A stretch of 64,000 nucleotides of DNA from Micromonospora sp. MP36. GTDB lineage: Bacteria > Actinomycetota > Actinomycetes > Mycobacteriales > Micromonosporaceae. The position numbers and the translations under genes are program-made. The stretch is taken from contig NZ_VSFA01000023.1 of assembly GCF_008119785.1 (NCBI RefSeq), positions 1 to 64,000 on the forward strand. The letters are read 5' to 3'. Positions within the stretch are counted from its first letter, which is position 1, and each line of letters opens with the position of its first letter. Shown piece by piece: positions 50,443 through 59,950 of this stretch. The notes beneath the pieces are model-generated. The model saw only the letters and a program-made list of their open reading frames with translations, did not search any database and was not told the origin of the DNA.

Positions 50443-50540
50443 GGGCCCGACGTCCTGGCTGCGGCCTCATCCCTGGCCTCGGCGACCGCTGCTGGTTGCG
50501 CTGCGGCCGAAGGAGTGCCGGTAGGAGCCGTCCGGGTCCG

Positions 50541-53500
50541 TTACCCGAGCAGCTCCGTGACGATGGCCTCGATCTCCGAGACGGCCGGGTGCCGGGCGAG
50601 TTCGGCGCGGATCCGCCGTCGCATCGTCACGAAGTTCATGCCGTCGTCGAAGCTGAGCCCAGCGACAGCCTGGCGCTGGTCACGTCCGAGTTCCGCGAGC
50701 CGTTGATGTGCGGCGTTCCCGGCGTCGTACAACGGGATGGGTAGGTTCCACAGCTGCTTGTCGATGTCGCGCTCGTCCTTGCCGTAGGACATCATCGGCC
50801 GGACAAGCTCGGTCAGCGCGGAGCTGTTCAGGATCGCGCAAAGGAAGAGGCCCTCGGCCCAGGATGCAACCGGCAGCCAGTAGAGCTTGTGATCGATGAT
50901 CGCAGCACGATCATCGACGATGGCGGCCGCCACATGCATGCCTGCCTTGCCGTAAAGCAGCCGGCGGGGCGGTGCCGGAAACTGGGCGGTGAGTTTGCGC
51001 CGGAAATCGAGCTGCTCGGCGAGGGTGAGCCGGTTGCTGCTTCGATGCGCCTTCCAGAGCGCTTCCGCCTGCCGCCACCAGTCGGCGAGACCGGGATGGT
51101 AGTCGAGTCGGGGATCGGTGCCGGTCAGCAGCATCGAGCCGTCGAGCGGGAGAACCGCTTGCCGGGCGGGCAGGATGCGGTATGGCAACAGGCTCTCGCC
51201 GAGCAGCACCGGTCGGATGAACTCCGCCTCCACGACGCCGTGGAGCGCCGGTAGGTCCTTCCACGGCGCCTTCTCGAGGTTGCTGCGCGCGGAGCGTACG
51301 GCGCGGCGGCCGGCAGTGAGGCCGAGCTGTCCTCCGGAGCCTGTTTCGACGAAGAACAGGAGCTTGGGAAAGATCGTTGCGCCGTTCTTCACATGCGGCT
51401 TGTATGGTGACTCGACGAGCGACCCCTGCCCCCGCACCAGGTCGACGCGCTCGCGGTGGATGAAGTGCTCAACTTGCTTCCAGGTCTTGGCATCGGCAGG
51501 AAGGCGTCCAGTCCACCGCTCGGTGATCGAAGGCAGCCGGCGGTAGGTGCTCCAGGTGGCACGGTCGCCGAAGGCGACGCTGGCACCTCGTGGAAAGGGG
51601 TGGGGCCGTAGGCGCCGCAGATCCCAGGAGTCGGTAAAGGCGACGGCGGCGGGCTCGACCTCGTCCTTATACCATCCGCTGCGGAAGCCTTCGAAGTGTT
51701 CGCGGTCGAGCACGGCGTTGGGAAGGACGAAGGCGAACGTCCCGCCCTCCTTGAGGTACTGCTGAATCGCTCGCGCGGCGAACAGGCCGGAGAGATCCTG
51801 CTGCGTCGCGAACTGCCGGCCGTGCCACAACCCGCGGTCGTGGGAGAGCCGCTTGAAGCTCGTCTGCATGTCCCCTGGCATGTGGCGGTAGGAGAGCCAT
51901 GGTGGGTTGCCGATCAGGACGTCCACCCGGTTCTCGTCCTTGGCCAGCCAGACGGGTCGGGCCAGGTTGCGCAGGTAGTAGCTCCAGATGTGGTCGCGCC
52001 CCTCGTCGTGTAGCCGGCACATCGCCTCGAAGGTGCCGAGGATCATCGGCTGGTCGTCAGGCGCGATCCTCATCCGATGGAAGAACCCCGCCAGCGAAGG
52101 TGGACTGTCCGCATCTCGCGGTTTCGCCGCGATGCTGGCGAGCTTCGCGACGATCTGGTCGAACCGGCTCGGCTCCTTAAGCAGGTCTTTCGGGAATCGC
52201 AGCCAGTCCTCGACCTGGCTCGCGTTGTAGCCGGCGCTGATCCTTATGTGGTCCTCCGTGAAGAGGTCCCGGCGTTCCCGCCACTGCATGCTGTCGCCGA
52301 GGTAGACGGGGATGGTGATGTCCTCCCGCTGAGCGGTCAGGCGCTGGTGCCCGATGGCGAGCAGGTAGGTCACCCGCGCGAGCGCCACGGCGACGGGGTG
52401 CAGGTCGACGCCGATCACCTGATGGGTGAGCCGCGTCAGTGCGGCGTCCAGCGGCACGGCCGCCGCCTCGGCCGCGGTGAGGTATCGGCGTACGGCGTGG
52501 AAGAGGAAGGTGCCGGAGCCGCATGCGGGATCCAGCACCCGTTGTCGCAGCGGGTCGGTGACGACGGTGTCGACGAGATGCTCGGCGAGCCAGTCCGGTG
52601 TGTAGTACTCGCCCATTCGCTTGCGCGTCTCGGCGCCGATCATCGACTCGTACAGCACCTTCAGGATGTCGTGGTCGGCTCTCGCCCACTCGAACCGGGC
52701 CAGCCGGCGGGCGAGCCCGTGGATGAACTCGCGGCCGCCGGCCACCTCTGTGGTCCAGCCGAAGAAGTCGTGCTCGACCACGCCGAGGATGCCGGCCTGG
52801 TCGAACCGCTGCCCGGTGATCAGATCCTTCGGCTGCAACTCCATGACGTCGATGCCGACGACCAGGTGCGCGATGATGTGCGCGCTGTTCATGAGCAGCG
52901 TGTGCTCCACGAAGAGGTCCGGGTCGTCGACGAACTGCGTACCTAGCGCGCTGTCCAGCAGTTCCGCCCACAACTGTCGCTTCAGCTTCACGGTCGGCGA
53001 CTGCGCGTGCTCGTCGTAGAGGGCGGCAAGCGCGGCGCGGTCCAGCTTGTGTGACGTGCTCGCCGCGCCGAGACGGCGGGCCACCTCGGCGGGAGTTGGT
53101 CGGACGCGCTGGCTCGTCGCCAGGACGCCCTCCAGCCAGTAGAACAGGGTCAATCCGTCTGGGCGGGCAGCGGCCAGGGTGTGGCTGTCGACCAGGGCCA
53201 GGGCGCCGGCTCGCAGCTGGTAAGCGTGCCAGGTGGCGCCGTCGGTGAGGATGCCGACGTACCGTTGCCCGGTCTCCTGGCTCCGCGACCTGACGTAGCC
53301 CGCCAGTTGGTGTTCGGCCTCCTGAAGGGGCCGGCCGGCCGGGAGCCGCTTCTTGACCTCGATGACGGTGAAGCCGACCTCGATGTCGATGCGCCCGCCA
53401 CGACCGGCCGGAGCTTCAAGGTCGACGTCGAGTTCGGAGTCGCCGAGCCCGAAGTCGCCGGCCAGCAGGAGCTGCCGGATGTCGGCTTGGAGGGTTGCCT

Positions 53501-53582
53501 CGCTGCGCGTGGTGCGGCGATCGGCGATGCGTGCTACCAGGGATTGCAGCGGATCGGGGAGGCTATCGGAGCTTTCCGGCCT
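50541..53582 (-). CDS. Nuclease-methylase fusion, type IIG/IIL-like, start codon unclear
   Basis: The frame is open from a TGA at 53640-53642 to the stop at 50541, but the first ATG/GTG/TTG is TTG 53153. Upstream of it about 143 codons still look coding, with a PD-(D/E)xK nuclease. Counting from 53582, this has D66, then E75 and K77, in GRIDIEVGF and VIEVKKRL, followed by AGYVRSRSQETGQRYVGILT. The methylase has motif I DPACGSGTFL (D351) and motif IV IGNPPWLSYR (N559); the last 350 residues are recognition and C-terminal parts. Codon 53582-53580 is AGG before PESSDSLPD, where an initiating Met would fit. The start may thus be mutated, non-canonical (CTG) or misread. It is divergent from the helicase at 53789. 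Confidence 0.8.
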   Translation of the reverse strand, partial: RPESSDSLPDPLQSLVARIADRRTTRSEATLQADIRQLLLAGDFGLGDSELDVDLEAPAGRGGRIDIEVGFTVIEVKKRLPAGRPLQEAEHQLAGYVRSRSQETGQRYVGILTDGATWHAYQLRAGALALVDSHTLAAARPDGLTLFYWLEGVLATSQRVRPTPAEVARRLGAASTSHKLDRAALAALYDEHAQSPTVKLKRQLWAELLDSALGTQFVDDPDLFVEHTLLMNSAHIIAHLVVGIDVMELQPKDLITGQRFDQAGILGVVEHDFFGWTTEVAGGREFIHGLARRLARFEWARADHDILKVLYESMIGAETRKRMGEYYTPDWLAEHLVDTVVTDPLRQRVLDPACGSGTFLFHAVRRYLTAAEAAAVPLDAALTRLTHQVIGVDLHPVAVALARVTYLLAIGHQRLTAQREDITIPVYLGDSMQWRERRDLFTEDHIRISAGYNASQVEDWLRFPKDLLKEPSRFDQIVAKLASIAAKPRDADSPPSLAGFFHRMRIAPDDQPMILGTFEAMCRLHDEGRDHIWSYYLRNLARPVWLAKDENRVDVLIGNPPWLSYRHMPGDMQTSFKRLSHDRGLWHGRQFATQQDLSGLFAARAIQQYLKEGGTFAFVLPNAVLDREHFEGFRSGWYKDEVEPAAVAFTDSWDLRRLRPHPFPRGASVAFGDRATWSTYRRLPSITERWTGRLPADAKTWKQVEHFIHRERVDLVRGQGSLVESPYKPHVKNGATIFPKLLFFVETGSGGQLGLTAGRRAVRSARSNLEKAPWKDLPALHGVVEAEFIRPVLLGESLLPYRILPARQAVLPLDGSMLLTGTDPRLDYHPGLADWWRQAEALWKAHRSSNRLTLAEQLDFRRKLTAQFPAPPRRLLYGKAGMHVAAAIVDDRAAIIDHKLYWLPVASWAEGLFLCAILNSSALTELVRPMMSYGKDERDIDKQLWNLPIPLYDAGNAAHQRLAELGRDQRQAVAGLSFDDGMNFVTMRRRIRAELARHPAVSEIEAIVTELLG

Positions 53583-53788
53583 GACCGAATTGTGGCGGCT
53601 CCGGTTTCCGTTGGGCGTACCGTCCGAGCGTGCCCTACATCAGTTTGGATATTGCGTCCAAGAGATCGCGAACTACTGTCAGGTTCTCGACAGGCACGGA
53701 TCGTCACTGGACGTCGTCTGGCGCGGCTGGCCGCCGGTACGGCGGTAGGGTCGCACTCACCGCCTCGATCGATCGCGCAGGAGACTCC

Positions 53789-55936
53789 GTGCCGCAGCTT
53801 GCCTTCGCCAACAGTTTCTGGCAGAGCTACGACGTCCTGGAGAAGCCGGTCAAGGCCGGCGTACGCAAGGCGATGGACAAATTCCAGCAGCTCAGCATCG
53901 CCGAACTGCACGCCGACAAGGGCCTGCACCTGGAGTCGGTGAACAACGCCCGGGACCCGCGGATGCGGACCATTCGCATCAACGACTTCTGGCGCGGGGT
54001 GGTGCTGGCGCCCGACGACGGCAGCGACACCTTCCTGTTGCTCAACGTCGTGCCGCACGACGATGCGTACACCTGGGCCGCGAAGCGGCTCTACACGGTG
54101 AATACGGCGACGCGGGCGCTGGAGGTGCGCAATGTCGTCGCCATCGAGCAGCTCACCCCGGCGCTCGAAAAGGCGGCGGCGGAGGCGCCGACGCTGCTGT
54201 TCGCCCGCTACTCCGACACGGTGCTGCGCCATCTCGGCATCGACGACCAGGTGCTGCGGGCGGTACGCACGATCATCGACAAACTGCAGCTGGAGGCGTT
54301 CGGCACGCTGTTGCCCGAGGACCAGTTCGAGGTGCTGCAGTACCTCGCTGAAGGCTTCTCGCCGGAGGAGGTCTATCGCGACGTCGTGGCCGAGCGCAGG
54401 CCGGCGAACGCGACGCCGGAGCCGAGCGAGAGCCTGGCGGTGGCGATCGCCAACACCGCCAACCGCATCACGCTGGTGACTCGGCCGGACGAGCTCGCCG
54501 AGATCCTCGACAAGCCGTTCGCGGCCTGGCGGGTCTTCCTCCACCCGTCGCAGCGGCGCGTCGCGTACCGGGTGTCGTACAACGGGCCGGCGCAGGTGTC
54601 AGGCGGGCCCGGCACGGGCAAGACGGTGGTCGCGCTGCACCGCGTCAAGCACCTGCTGTCCCGTTCCGCCGACAGCCGCGTGCTGCTCACCACGTACACC
54701 AATGCCCTTGCCGCGACCCTGCGGGAGAACCTGGCACTGCTCCTCGACGACGAGGAGCGGTTGGCGCGGGTGGAGGTGACGACGGTGAACGCCTTCGCGC
54801 ACCGCACCGTGCGGAGCCTCGCCGGGCGGGTGCCGGCCCCGATCGGGGACGCGGACGAGCGGCAGGTGTGGCGGCGGGTGTGTCGGCGGCTCAGCCTGCC
54901 CTGGACGGAGCAGTTCCTGGCCCAGGAGTTCCGGCACGTGATCCTCGCCCATAACGTGCAGACCCGGGAGGAGTACCGCGCGGCCAGCCGGCGGGGGAGG
55001 GGATCGGCGTTGGGCCCGCGGCAGCGCGACCGGGTGTGGGACGCAGTCGAGATGTTTCAGAAGGAGGTGTCTGCGGCCGGCAACGCCACCCACCTGCAGA
55101 TCTGCGCCCAGGCGGCGCAGTTGCTCGGCGGCGCCGACCTCGCCGTTCACGGCTACGACCACGTCGTGGTCGACGAGGCGCAGGACCTGCATCCCGCGCA
55201 GTGGCGGGTGCTGCGGGCGGCGGTGTCGCCCGGCCCGGACGACCTTTTCATCACCGGCGACCCGCACCAGCGGATCTACGACTCCCGGGTCTCGCTGAAC
55301 GCCCTCGGCATCTCCGTCGCCGGGCGCAGCAGCCGGCTGCGGGTCAACTACCGCAGCACGGAGGAGATCCTCTCCTGGTCCACGGGAGTGCTCGTCGGGC
55401 CGCGGGTCGAGGACCTCGGGGGTGACGGTGACGACAGCCTCACCGGCTACCGGTCGCTGCTGCACGGCAAGCGACCCCATGCCGTGGGGTATCCGACGAG
55501 CCAGGCCGAGGTCGCGGCGCTCGTGCAGCGGGTGGGAGAGTGGCTGAAGCAGGGCGTCGCGGCGAGTGAGATCGCGGTGTGTGCCCGGTTCAACATCACC
55601 CTGGGCAACGTGCAGGAGGAGTTGGCCGCCGCCGGGATTCCGGCTGTCCGGGTACGGGACCAGCCCGGGGCGGACGTCGACGGGGTGCGGCTGGCCACCA
55701 TGCACGCGATGAAGGGGCTGGAGTTCCGGTGCGTGGCGGTGGTCGGTGTTACGGCCCGGGCGATGCCATTCGCCAAGGAGGTCACGCCGTCGGAGGTGGA
55801 CCCGATGCAGCACGAGAGCGACCTGCTCCGCGAGCGCTGTCTGCTCTTCGTGGCGAGCACTCGGGCGCGGGAGGCGCTGCACGTGTCATGGAGCGGGCAG
55901 CCCAGCACCTTCCTGGCCTTTGCCGCTGAGCGCTGA
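53789..55936 (+). CDS. UvrD-like SF1 helicase with RelE-like N-terminal domain
   Basis: GTG 53789 with AGGAG five bases upstream; 715 aa. Residues about 10-105 look like a RelE/ParE-type fold (KFQQLSIAELHADKGLHLES, RTIRINDFWRGVVLAPDDGS, HDDAYTWAAKR). Then comes a superfamily I helicase with Walker A GGPGTGKT (272-279, K278), VDEAQD (461-466), GDPHQRIYDSR, a VNYRSTEEIL segment and the C-terminal VRLATMHAMKGLEF and FVASTRAREAL. Such toxin-domain helicases are known in actinobacteria but uncharacterised as far as I know. It is divergent from a restriction-modification fusion and next to an OGG-fold gene, which suggests a defence or repair role. Confidence 0.85.
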   Translation: MPQLAFANSFWQSYDVLEKPVKAGVRKAMDKFQQLSIAELHADKGLHLESVNNARDPRMRTIRINDFWRGVVLAPDDGSDTFLLLNVVPHDDAYTWAAKRLYTVNTATRALEVRNVVAIEQLTPALEKAAAEAPTLLFARYSDTVLRHLGIDDQVLRAVRTIIDKLQLEAFGTLLPEDQFEVLQYLAEGFSPEEVYRDVVAERRPANATPEPSESLAVAIANTANRITLVTRPDELAEILDKPFAAWRVFLHPSQRRVAYRVSYNGPAQVSGGPGTGKTVVALHRVKHLLSRSADSRVLLTTYTNALAATLRENLALLLDDEERLARVEVTTVNAFAHRTVRSLAGRVPAPIGDADERQVWRRVCRRLSLPWTEQFLAQEFRHVILAHNVQTREEYRAASRRGRGSALGPRQRDRVWDAVEMFQKEVSAAGNATHLQICAQAAQLLGGADLAVHGYDHVVVDEAQDLHPAQWRVLRAAVSPGPDDLFITGDPHQRIYDSRVSLNALGISVAGRSSRLRVNYRSTEEILSWSTGVLVGPRVEDLGGDGDDSLTGYRSLLHGKRPHAVGYPTSQAEVAALVQRVGEWLKQGVAASEIAVCARFNITLGNVQEELAAAGIPAVRVRDQPGADVDGVRLATMHAMKGLEFRCVAVVGVTARAMPFAKEVTPSEVDPMQHESDLLRERCLLFVASTRAREALHVSWSGQPSTFLAFAAER

Positions 55937-55947
55937 CGCAGGTGCGG

Positions 55948-56280
55948 TCAGCGCGCGGCGGTGTAGCAGCGTTCGCGCTCCTTCTGCCACAGCACCTCGT
56001 CGTCGAGGTTTTCGTACTCGGAGCGCAGCCGGCGGGCGAGCGCGTAGAAGCCCTCGTGCGGCCGGCCGCTGTCTTTGCCGACCACGAGCGCGCTCCAGAT
56101 TGGCTCGCCTCGTTCAGCGGCACGCTCCGAGACCTGGGCCAGCGGTTGGCTCAGGAAGTTCGCCTGCAGGCCGACCCGCTTTCCGAGCGGGCCGTAGCCG
56201 ATAAGGCCCTCCGCGACGGCAACCCCGTAGAGGATGTCGGCGATACGGTCGACGCGATCCATCTGGAAGATCTCAGGCAT
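55948..56280 (-). CDS. Hypothetical protein (110 aa)
   Basis: ATG 56280 gives a mixed alpha/beta protein without membrane segment: DRVDRIADILYGVAVAEGLI, YGPLGKRVGLQANFLSQPLA, then PIWSALVVGKDSGRPHEGFY. The pattern GKRVGLQANFLSQPLAQVSE recalls small helical DNA-associated proteins found with restriction or helicase genes, but I cannot name the family. It is convergent with the helicase (11-base gap) and divergent from the OGG-fold gene. No good ribosome binding site is visible. Confidence 0.6.
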   Translation of the reverse strand: MPEIFQMDRVDRIADILYGVAVAEGLIGYGPLGKRVGLQANFLSQPLAQVSERAAERGEPIWSALVVGKDSGRPHEGFYALARRLRSEYENLDDEVLWQKERERCYTAAR

Positions 56281-56474
56281 GGGGAGAGGCTAGTGACAGC
56301 GATCCAGTGTGGGCAATGGGGGTTGGACCCTCGCCCAGCGCTGGACGTCTGCTGGCACACCTGATCCCCGAGAGCTTTGAGCAGCATCGGTGGCCATCGT
56401 GGCGGGAGAGGGCGGCACGGCGTTCCGACCCGATTGGTGGCTCGACCCGTCCACCTGTGCGTGGCCTGAGGGAC

Positions 56475-57347
56475 ATGCTCGATGCGAGCATGGTCGCTGT
56501 GGCGAACGATTGTGTCCCTGTTCCGAATCGTCTCCATGAGCTGCTGGCGCGGTGGAACAACGACGGACGCCAGCCCCAGAATGGCGTCGGGTGGAACCGT
56601 TCCACATGGCAGGCAACCCTGCCGGAGCATCGCGCGCTTCTCGCCCAGCTGCCGGACCGTCTCGACCGCGAGTACGTAGCGGAGCGTGGGGGCCGCGCCG
56701 CTGATGGTGAGGATGCCGCCGTCCAGGCGTTCGTAACAGCGATGGTGTGGGGGTACGGTCCGGTCGGATACGGCGCGTTCCGAACCGCCCGGGTACTGCG
56801 CGAGAACCACGACGCGCCCCGGATTCTTCGCGAGGTGGCGTCGAAGACGCGCCGCGACGGCGGGGCGGAGGCGTTCGAATGGCTGAAGCAGCATCGCCTG
56901 CGCTACCTCGGCGTCTCCTTCGCCACCAAGTACCTCTTCTTCTCCAGCGGAGCGGAGGCATCGCCCGCGCTGGTGCTCGACCAGCGGGTGCAGCGGTGGC
57001 TCTGGCAGCACGCCGACTGCCACTTCAGCCTGAACTGGAACGTCGAAGACTATCGCCGCTACCTGTGTCTGGTGACCAAGTGGGCCAGAGAGCTCGAACT
57101 CAGGCCGGACGAGGTGGAATACCTGATGTTCGCCGACGACGGCTCGCAGCAGACTACCCCTGAGGAGGTCTCCGAGGAGTCCGACGAATTCGCCGTGCTG
57201 GACGCTCTCGACGAGGCTGCTGCCGCCTTCGCCGCACTGCCCGGCGACATTGACCCGAACGACGTTGAGGACTTCGAGCGGGGCGTACGGCAGCTGCGGC
57301 GTATCGTGCTGGCTCGCGGCTTCACTCGCCGCGAGCTGCCGGAGTGA
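56475..57347 (+). CDS. OGG-fold (8-oxoguanine glycosylase-like) protein
   Basis: ATG 56475 with GAGGGA two bases upstream is preferred to earlier in-frame starts; 290 aa. The core FVTAMVWGYGPVGYGAFRTA, RLRYLGVSFATKYLFFSSGA and PALVLDQRVQRWLWQHADCH match the bacterial OGG-fold family: helix-hairpin-helix-like DNA-binding region, then F.TK.LYF and PA.V.D..V. The C-terminal third is acidic and helical. OGG-fold proteins are related to base-excision glycosylases but many lack a proven activity. Position after a RelE-helicase and an R-M fusion suggests recognition of damaged or modified bases, possibly in phage DNA (inference). Confidence 0.7.
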   Translation: MLDASMVAVANDCVPVPNRLHELLARWNNDGRQPQNGVGWNRSTWQATLPEHRALLAQLPDRLDREYVAERGGRAADGEDAAVQAFVTAMVWGYGPVGYGAFRTARVLRENHDAPRILREVASKTRRDGGAEAFEWLKQHRLRYLGVSFATKYLFFSSGAEASPALVLDQRVQRWLWQHADCHFSLNWNVEDYRRYLCLVTKWARELELRPDEVEYLMFADDGSQQTTPEEVSEESDEFAVLDALDEAAAAFAALPGDIDPNDVEDFERGVRQLRRIVLARGFTRRELPE

Positions 57348-57684
57348 TCATTCCCCGGGTCAACTGGTGCGGGCGGGCGCCAATCAGGACGCCCGGCCTC
57401 CGCTGCGACCCGTGGCACTCACCGGGACCGGGGGCGGGTGTCAGGGTGCGGACGCGGAATGGCGAGCCAGCCCGGACCTCGCCCAAGGAGTGTTCGCCAG
57501 ACATGCCATCAGTCCCCTGCGCTTGAGGTGGTGAGGCTGGTCAGGGACCATGAGTGACGACTGGCTACTCTCGGCCAGCCGTGCGGCTACCGCATTCCGA
57601 CCGACGCACGTCCGATTCGACCAGCCCGGCAGGTTTCGTCAGCGCTATGCGGGTACCCGTCTCGTTGTCCACAGCGGAGACACA
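57348..57684. other. Gene-free stretch with a weak hairpin
   Basis: CGGGCG at 57374-57379 and CGCCCG at 57390-57395 could terminate the OGG-fold gene transcript. No tRNA-like fold, repeat or supported ORF is seen in the rest. Confidence 0.35.
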
Positions 57685-58923
57685 TCAGCGTCGACTGGGA
57701 TCCAGCGAGGGGGTGTGCCGCAGCCAGATGGCGAGAAGGCTGGCGACGAGCAGAAGCGCCAGCGCGAGGAACACCACCCCGGCCCACGCGCCGCCCGACC
57801 AGGCGCGCCCCGCAAGGCTGCCGAAGACCGACGACCCGAGGTAGTAGGCGAACAGGTAGAGCGAGGCGGCCTGTCCGGAAGCGGCGCCGCCGGCGTGCGC
57901 GCGGGTCGGGACCCAGCCGCTGGCCACCCCGTGCACCACGAAGAACCCGGCGGTCAGCACCGCCAGGCCGAGCACGACGACCGGGAGCGAGCCGGGCAGG
58001 GTGAGCAGGAGCCCCGCGACGGTGATCAGGCAGCCGACCGGCACGACTGTACGGCGGCCGAAGCGGTCCGCCAGCCGCCCCGCCACGGCCGAGCTGACCG
58101 TGCCGACCGGATAGACCAGGAACACCAACCCGGCGGCGCCGAGCCCCAGGTGGAACGGCGCGGAGATGAGCCGGAAGCCCATCGCGTTGTAGACCGCGAC
58201 GAACGCGCCCATCGCGGCGGCACCGATGGCGTAGAGGGCAAGCAGGCCGGGGTCGGAGACCGCGCGCCGGGTCACCGCCAGCAGGTGGTCGACGCGCGCG
58301 GGCGCCGGGACGAAGTTGCGCGACGGGGGCAGGGTGAGCCGTACGACGGCCGCGCAGCCCAGGCCGACGAGGGCGATGCCGACGAGCGCCCACCGCCAGC
58401 CCGCCGCGTCGGCGATCCCACCCGTGACCAGGCGTCCGATCATCCCGCCGAGCGCGGTGCCGCCGATGTAGAGCCCGGCCGCGCGAGCGTGGGTGTCAGG
58501 ATGCAGTTCCTCCCGCAGATAGGCGGTCGCGACGGCGGGCAGCCCCGCGAGCGCCACACCCTGCACCAGGCGCAGGCCGAGCAGCACGTGCCAGCCGGGC
58601 GCGAACGCGCAGGCGAGCGCCACGACCGCGGATACGGTCACCGAGAAGTGGATCAGCCGGGTCCGCCCCAGCACCTCCGACAAGGGCCCGGCCACCAGGA
58701 GCGCGACGGCGAGGCCGGCGGTGGTCAGCGAGAGCGACAAGGTGCTCTGGGCGGCGGAGACGGAGAAGGCGTCGGCGAGCTCGGGCAGCAGCGCCTGCGT
58801 GCTGTACATCAGCGCGAAAGTCGCCATGCCGGCGGCGAAGAGCGCCGCCGAGACCCGGCGATAGCCCGCCTCCCCCGCCCGGTGGCCCTCCTGCTGTCGT
58901 ACGTCTCCGAGCAGAGTCACCAT
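57685..58923 (-). CDS. MFS transporter (arabinose-efflux/YnfM type)
   Basis: ATG 58923 gives 412 aa; the frame is open further upstream but enters the LysR gene. Twelve hydrophobic segments; the first (AALFAAGMATFALMYSTQAL) leads into ALLPELADAFSVSAAQSTLS, typical of the YnfM/YdhP drug-proton antiporter group. The loop 2-3 motif is GPLSEVLGRTRLIHF, and loop 8-9 has GRLADRFGRRTVVPVGC. It exports small molecules by proton antiport; the substrate is unknown. It is divergent from a LysR gene, which probably regulates it. Confidence 0.88.
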   Translation of the reverse strand: MVTLLGDVRQQEGHRAGEAGYRRVSAALFAAGMATFALMYSTQALLPELADAFSVSAAQSTLSLSLTTAGLAVALLVAGPLSEVLGRTRLIHFSVTVSAVVALACAFAPGWHVLLGLRLVQGVALAGLPAVATAYLREELHPDTHARAAGLYIGGTALGGMIGRLVTGGIADAAGWRWALVGIALVGLGCAAVVRLTLPPSRNFVPAPARVDHLLAVTRRAVSDPGLLALYAIGAAAMGAFVAVYNAMGFRLISAPFHLGLGAAGLVFLVYPVGTVSSAVAGRLADRFGRRTVVPVGCLITVAGLLLTLPGSLPVVVLGLAVLTAGFFVVHGVASGWVPTRAHAGGAASGQAASLYLFAYYLGSSVFGSLAGRAWSGGAWAGVVFLALALLLVASLLAIWLRHTPSLDPSRR

Positions 58924-58932
58924 CCCACTGTC

Positions 58933-58946
58933 GTCCACCAGTGGAC
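58933..58946. promoter_or_regulatory. Palindrome between MFS and LysR genes
   Basis: GTCCACCAGTGGAC: perfect 6-base arms around CA, in the 78-base gap between the MFS start (58923) and the preferred LysR start (59002). Likely the LysR or another dimeric regulator's site. Confidence 0.45.
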
Positions 58947-59001
58947 ATACAGCAAATGCATGAAACGTCTGGCTGCCATGCGGCAGGCGTATGCTCATCC
59001 G

Positions 59002-59877
59002 GTGTTGATCGACGACCTCCGGAAGCTGCTCTCGCTGGCCGACCACGAACGGATCACCGACGCCGCGGCGGCGCTGCGGACGAGCCAACCCAGCCTGTCC
59101 CGGCTGCTCGCCCGGGTCGAGCAGGAACTCGGCACCCGGCTGTTCGAACGGGACGCCAAGGGCGTACACCCCAACCCGTACGGCGAGATGGTCCTCGCGG
59201 CGGCGCGCGACATCACCGACCGGTACGACCTGCTCCGGCGCGAGCTGGCGGACCTGTTGGACCCCGAGTCAGGCACCGTCCGGCTGGCGTTCCTGGACTC
59301 GATGGCCACCTCGCTGGTGCCGCGGATCCTCCACGACTTCCGCCGGGCGGCACCCCGCGTCCGCGTCGCGCTGCGTCAGGAGCCGGGCCACGAGATGCTG
59401 CATGATCTCGCCACGGGCACCGCCGAGCTGGCGATCACCTCGCCGCGCCCCGCCGGCGAACACGGCTGGCTGCCGTTGCAGCGGCAGCGGTTGACGCTGG
59501 TCGTACCCAGGGGGCACCGCCTGGCCGCGCGGCGCCAGGTGCGGTTGGACGACATCGCGGACGAGGACTTCGTAACCGTCCCGGCCGGCTTCGGGTTCCG
59601 TACCCAGGTCGACGAGCTGTTCCGGGCCGCCGGCGTGGTGCCGCGAGTGGCGTTCGAGATCGGCGATCTCGCCACCATCGAGGGGCTCGTCGGCTCGGGG
59701 CTCGGTGTGGCCCTCCTGCCCGAGCAGTTCGCCGGGGCCTCCAACACCGTCGGCGTCCCGGCCACCGCGCCCGGAGCCGAGCGAGTGGTCGGCCTCACCT
59801 GGCGCACCGACCGGGCGCTGGCCCCGGCGGCCGCGCGGTTCCTGGCCTTCGTCCGGCAGGCCGGCTCCTTCGACTGA
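59002..59877 (+). CDS. LysR-family transcriptional regulator
   Basis: GTG 59002 (VLIDDLRKLLSLADHERITD) is chosen because it gives a normal LysR N-terminus and leaves space for the promoter; ATGs at 58978 and 58960 are in frame. 291 aa. HTH (DAAAALRTSQPSLSRLLARV, LGTRLFERDAKGV), linker helix, then a substrate-binding domain (GTVRLAFLDSMATSLVPRIL, LTLVVPRGHRLA, EGLVGSGLGVALLPEQFAGA). It is divergent from the MFS gene with a palindrome between, so efflux control is the likely task. Inducer unknown. Confidence 0.9.
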   Translation: MLIDDLRKLLSLADHERITDAAAALRTSQPSLSRLLARVEQELGTRLFERDAKGVHPNPYGEMVLAAARDITDRYDLLRRELADLLDPESGTVRLAFLDSMATSLVPRILHDFRRAAPRVRVALRQEPGHEMLHDLATGTAELAITSPRPAGEHGWLPLQRQRLTLVVPRGHRLAARRQVRLDDIADEDFVTVPAGFGFRTQVDELFRAAGVVPRVAFEIGDLATIEGLVGSGLGVALLPEQFAGASNTVGVPATAPGAERVVGLTWRTDRALAPAAARFLAFVRQAGSFD

Positions 59878-59950
59878 CCTTCGGCGCGCCGTGTCTGTGA
59901 GGCGAGCGGGCGCTGCTGTCCGCAAGCCCGCTGTCTGACAGAATCTGACC

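Noticed and set aside
57348..57684. tRNA or attachment site after the OGG-fold gene
   Set aside because: A small hairpin is present but no cloverleaf, anticodon arm or T-loop consensus could be built.
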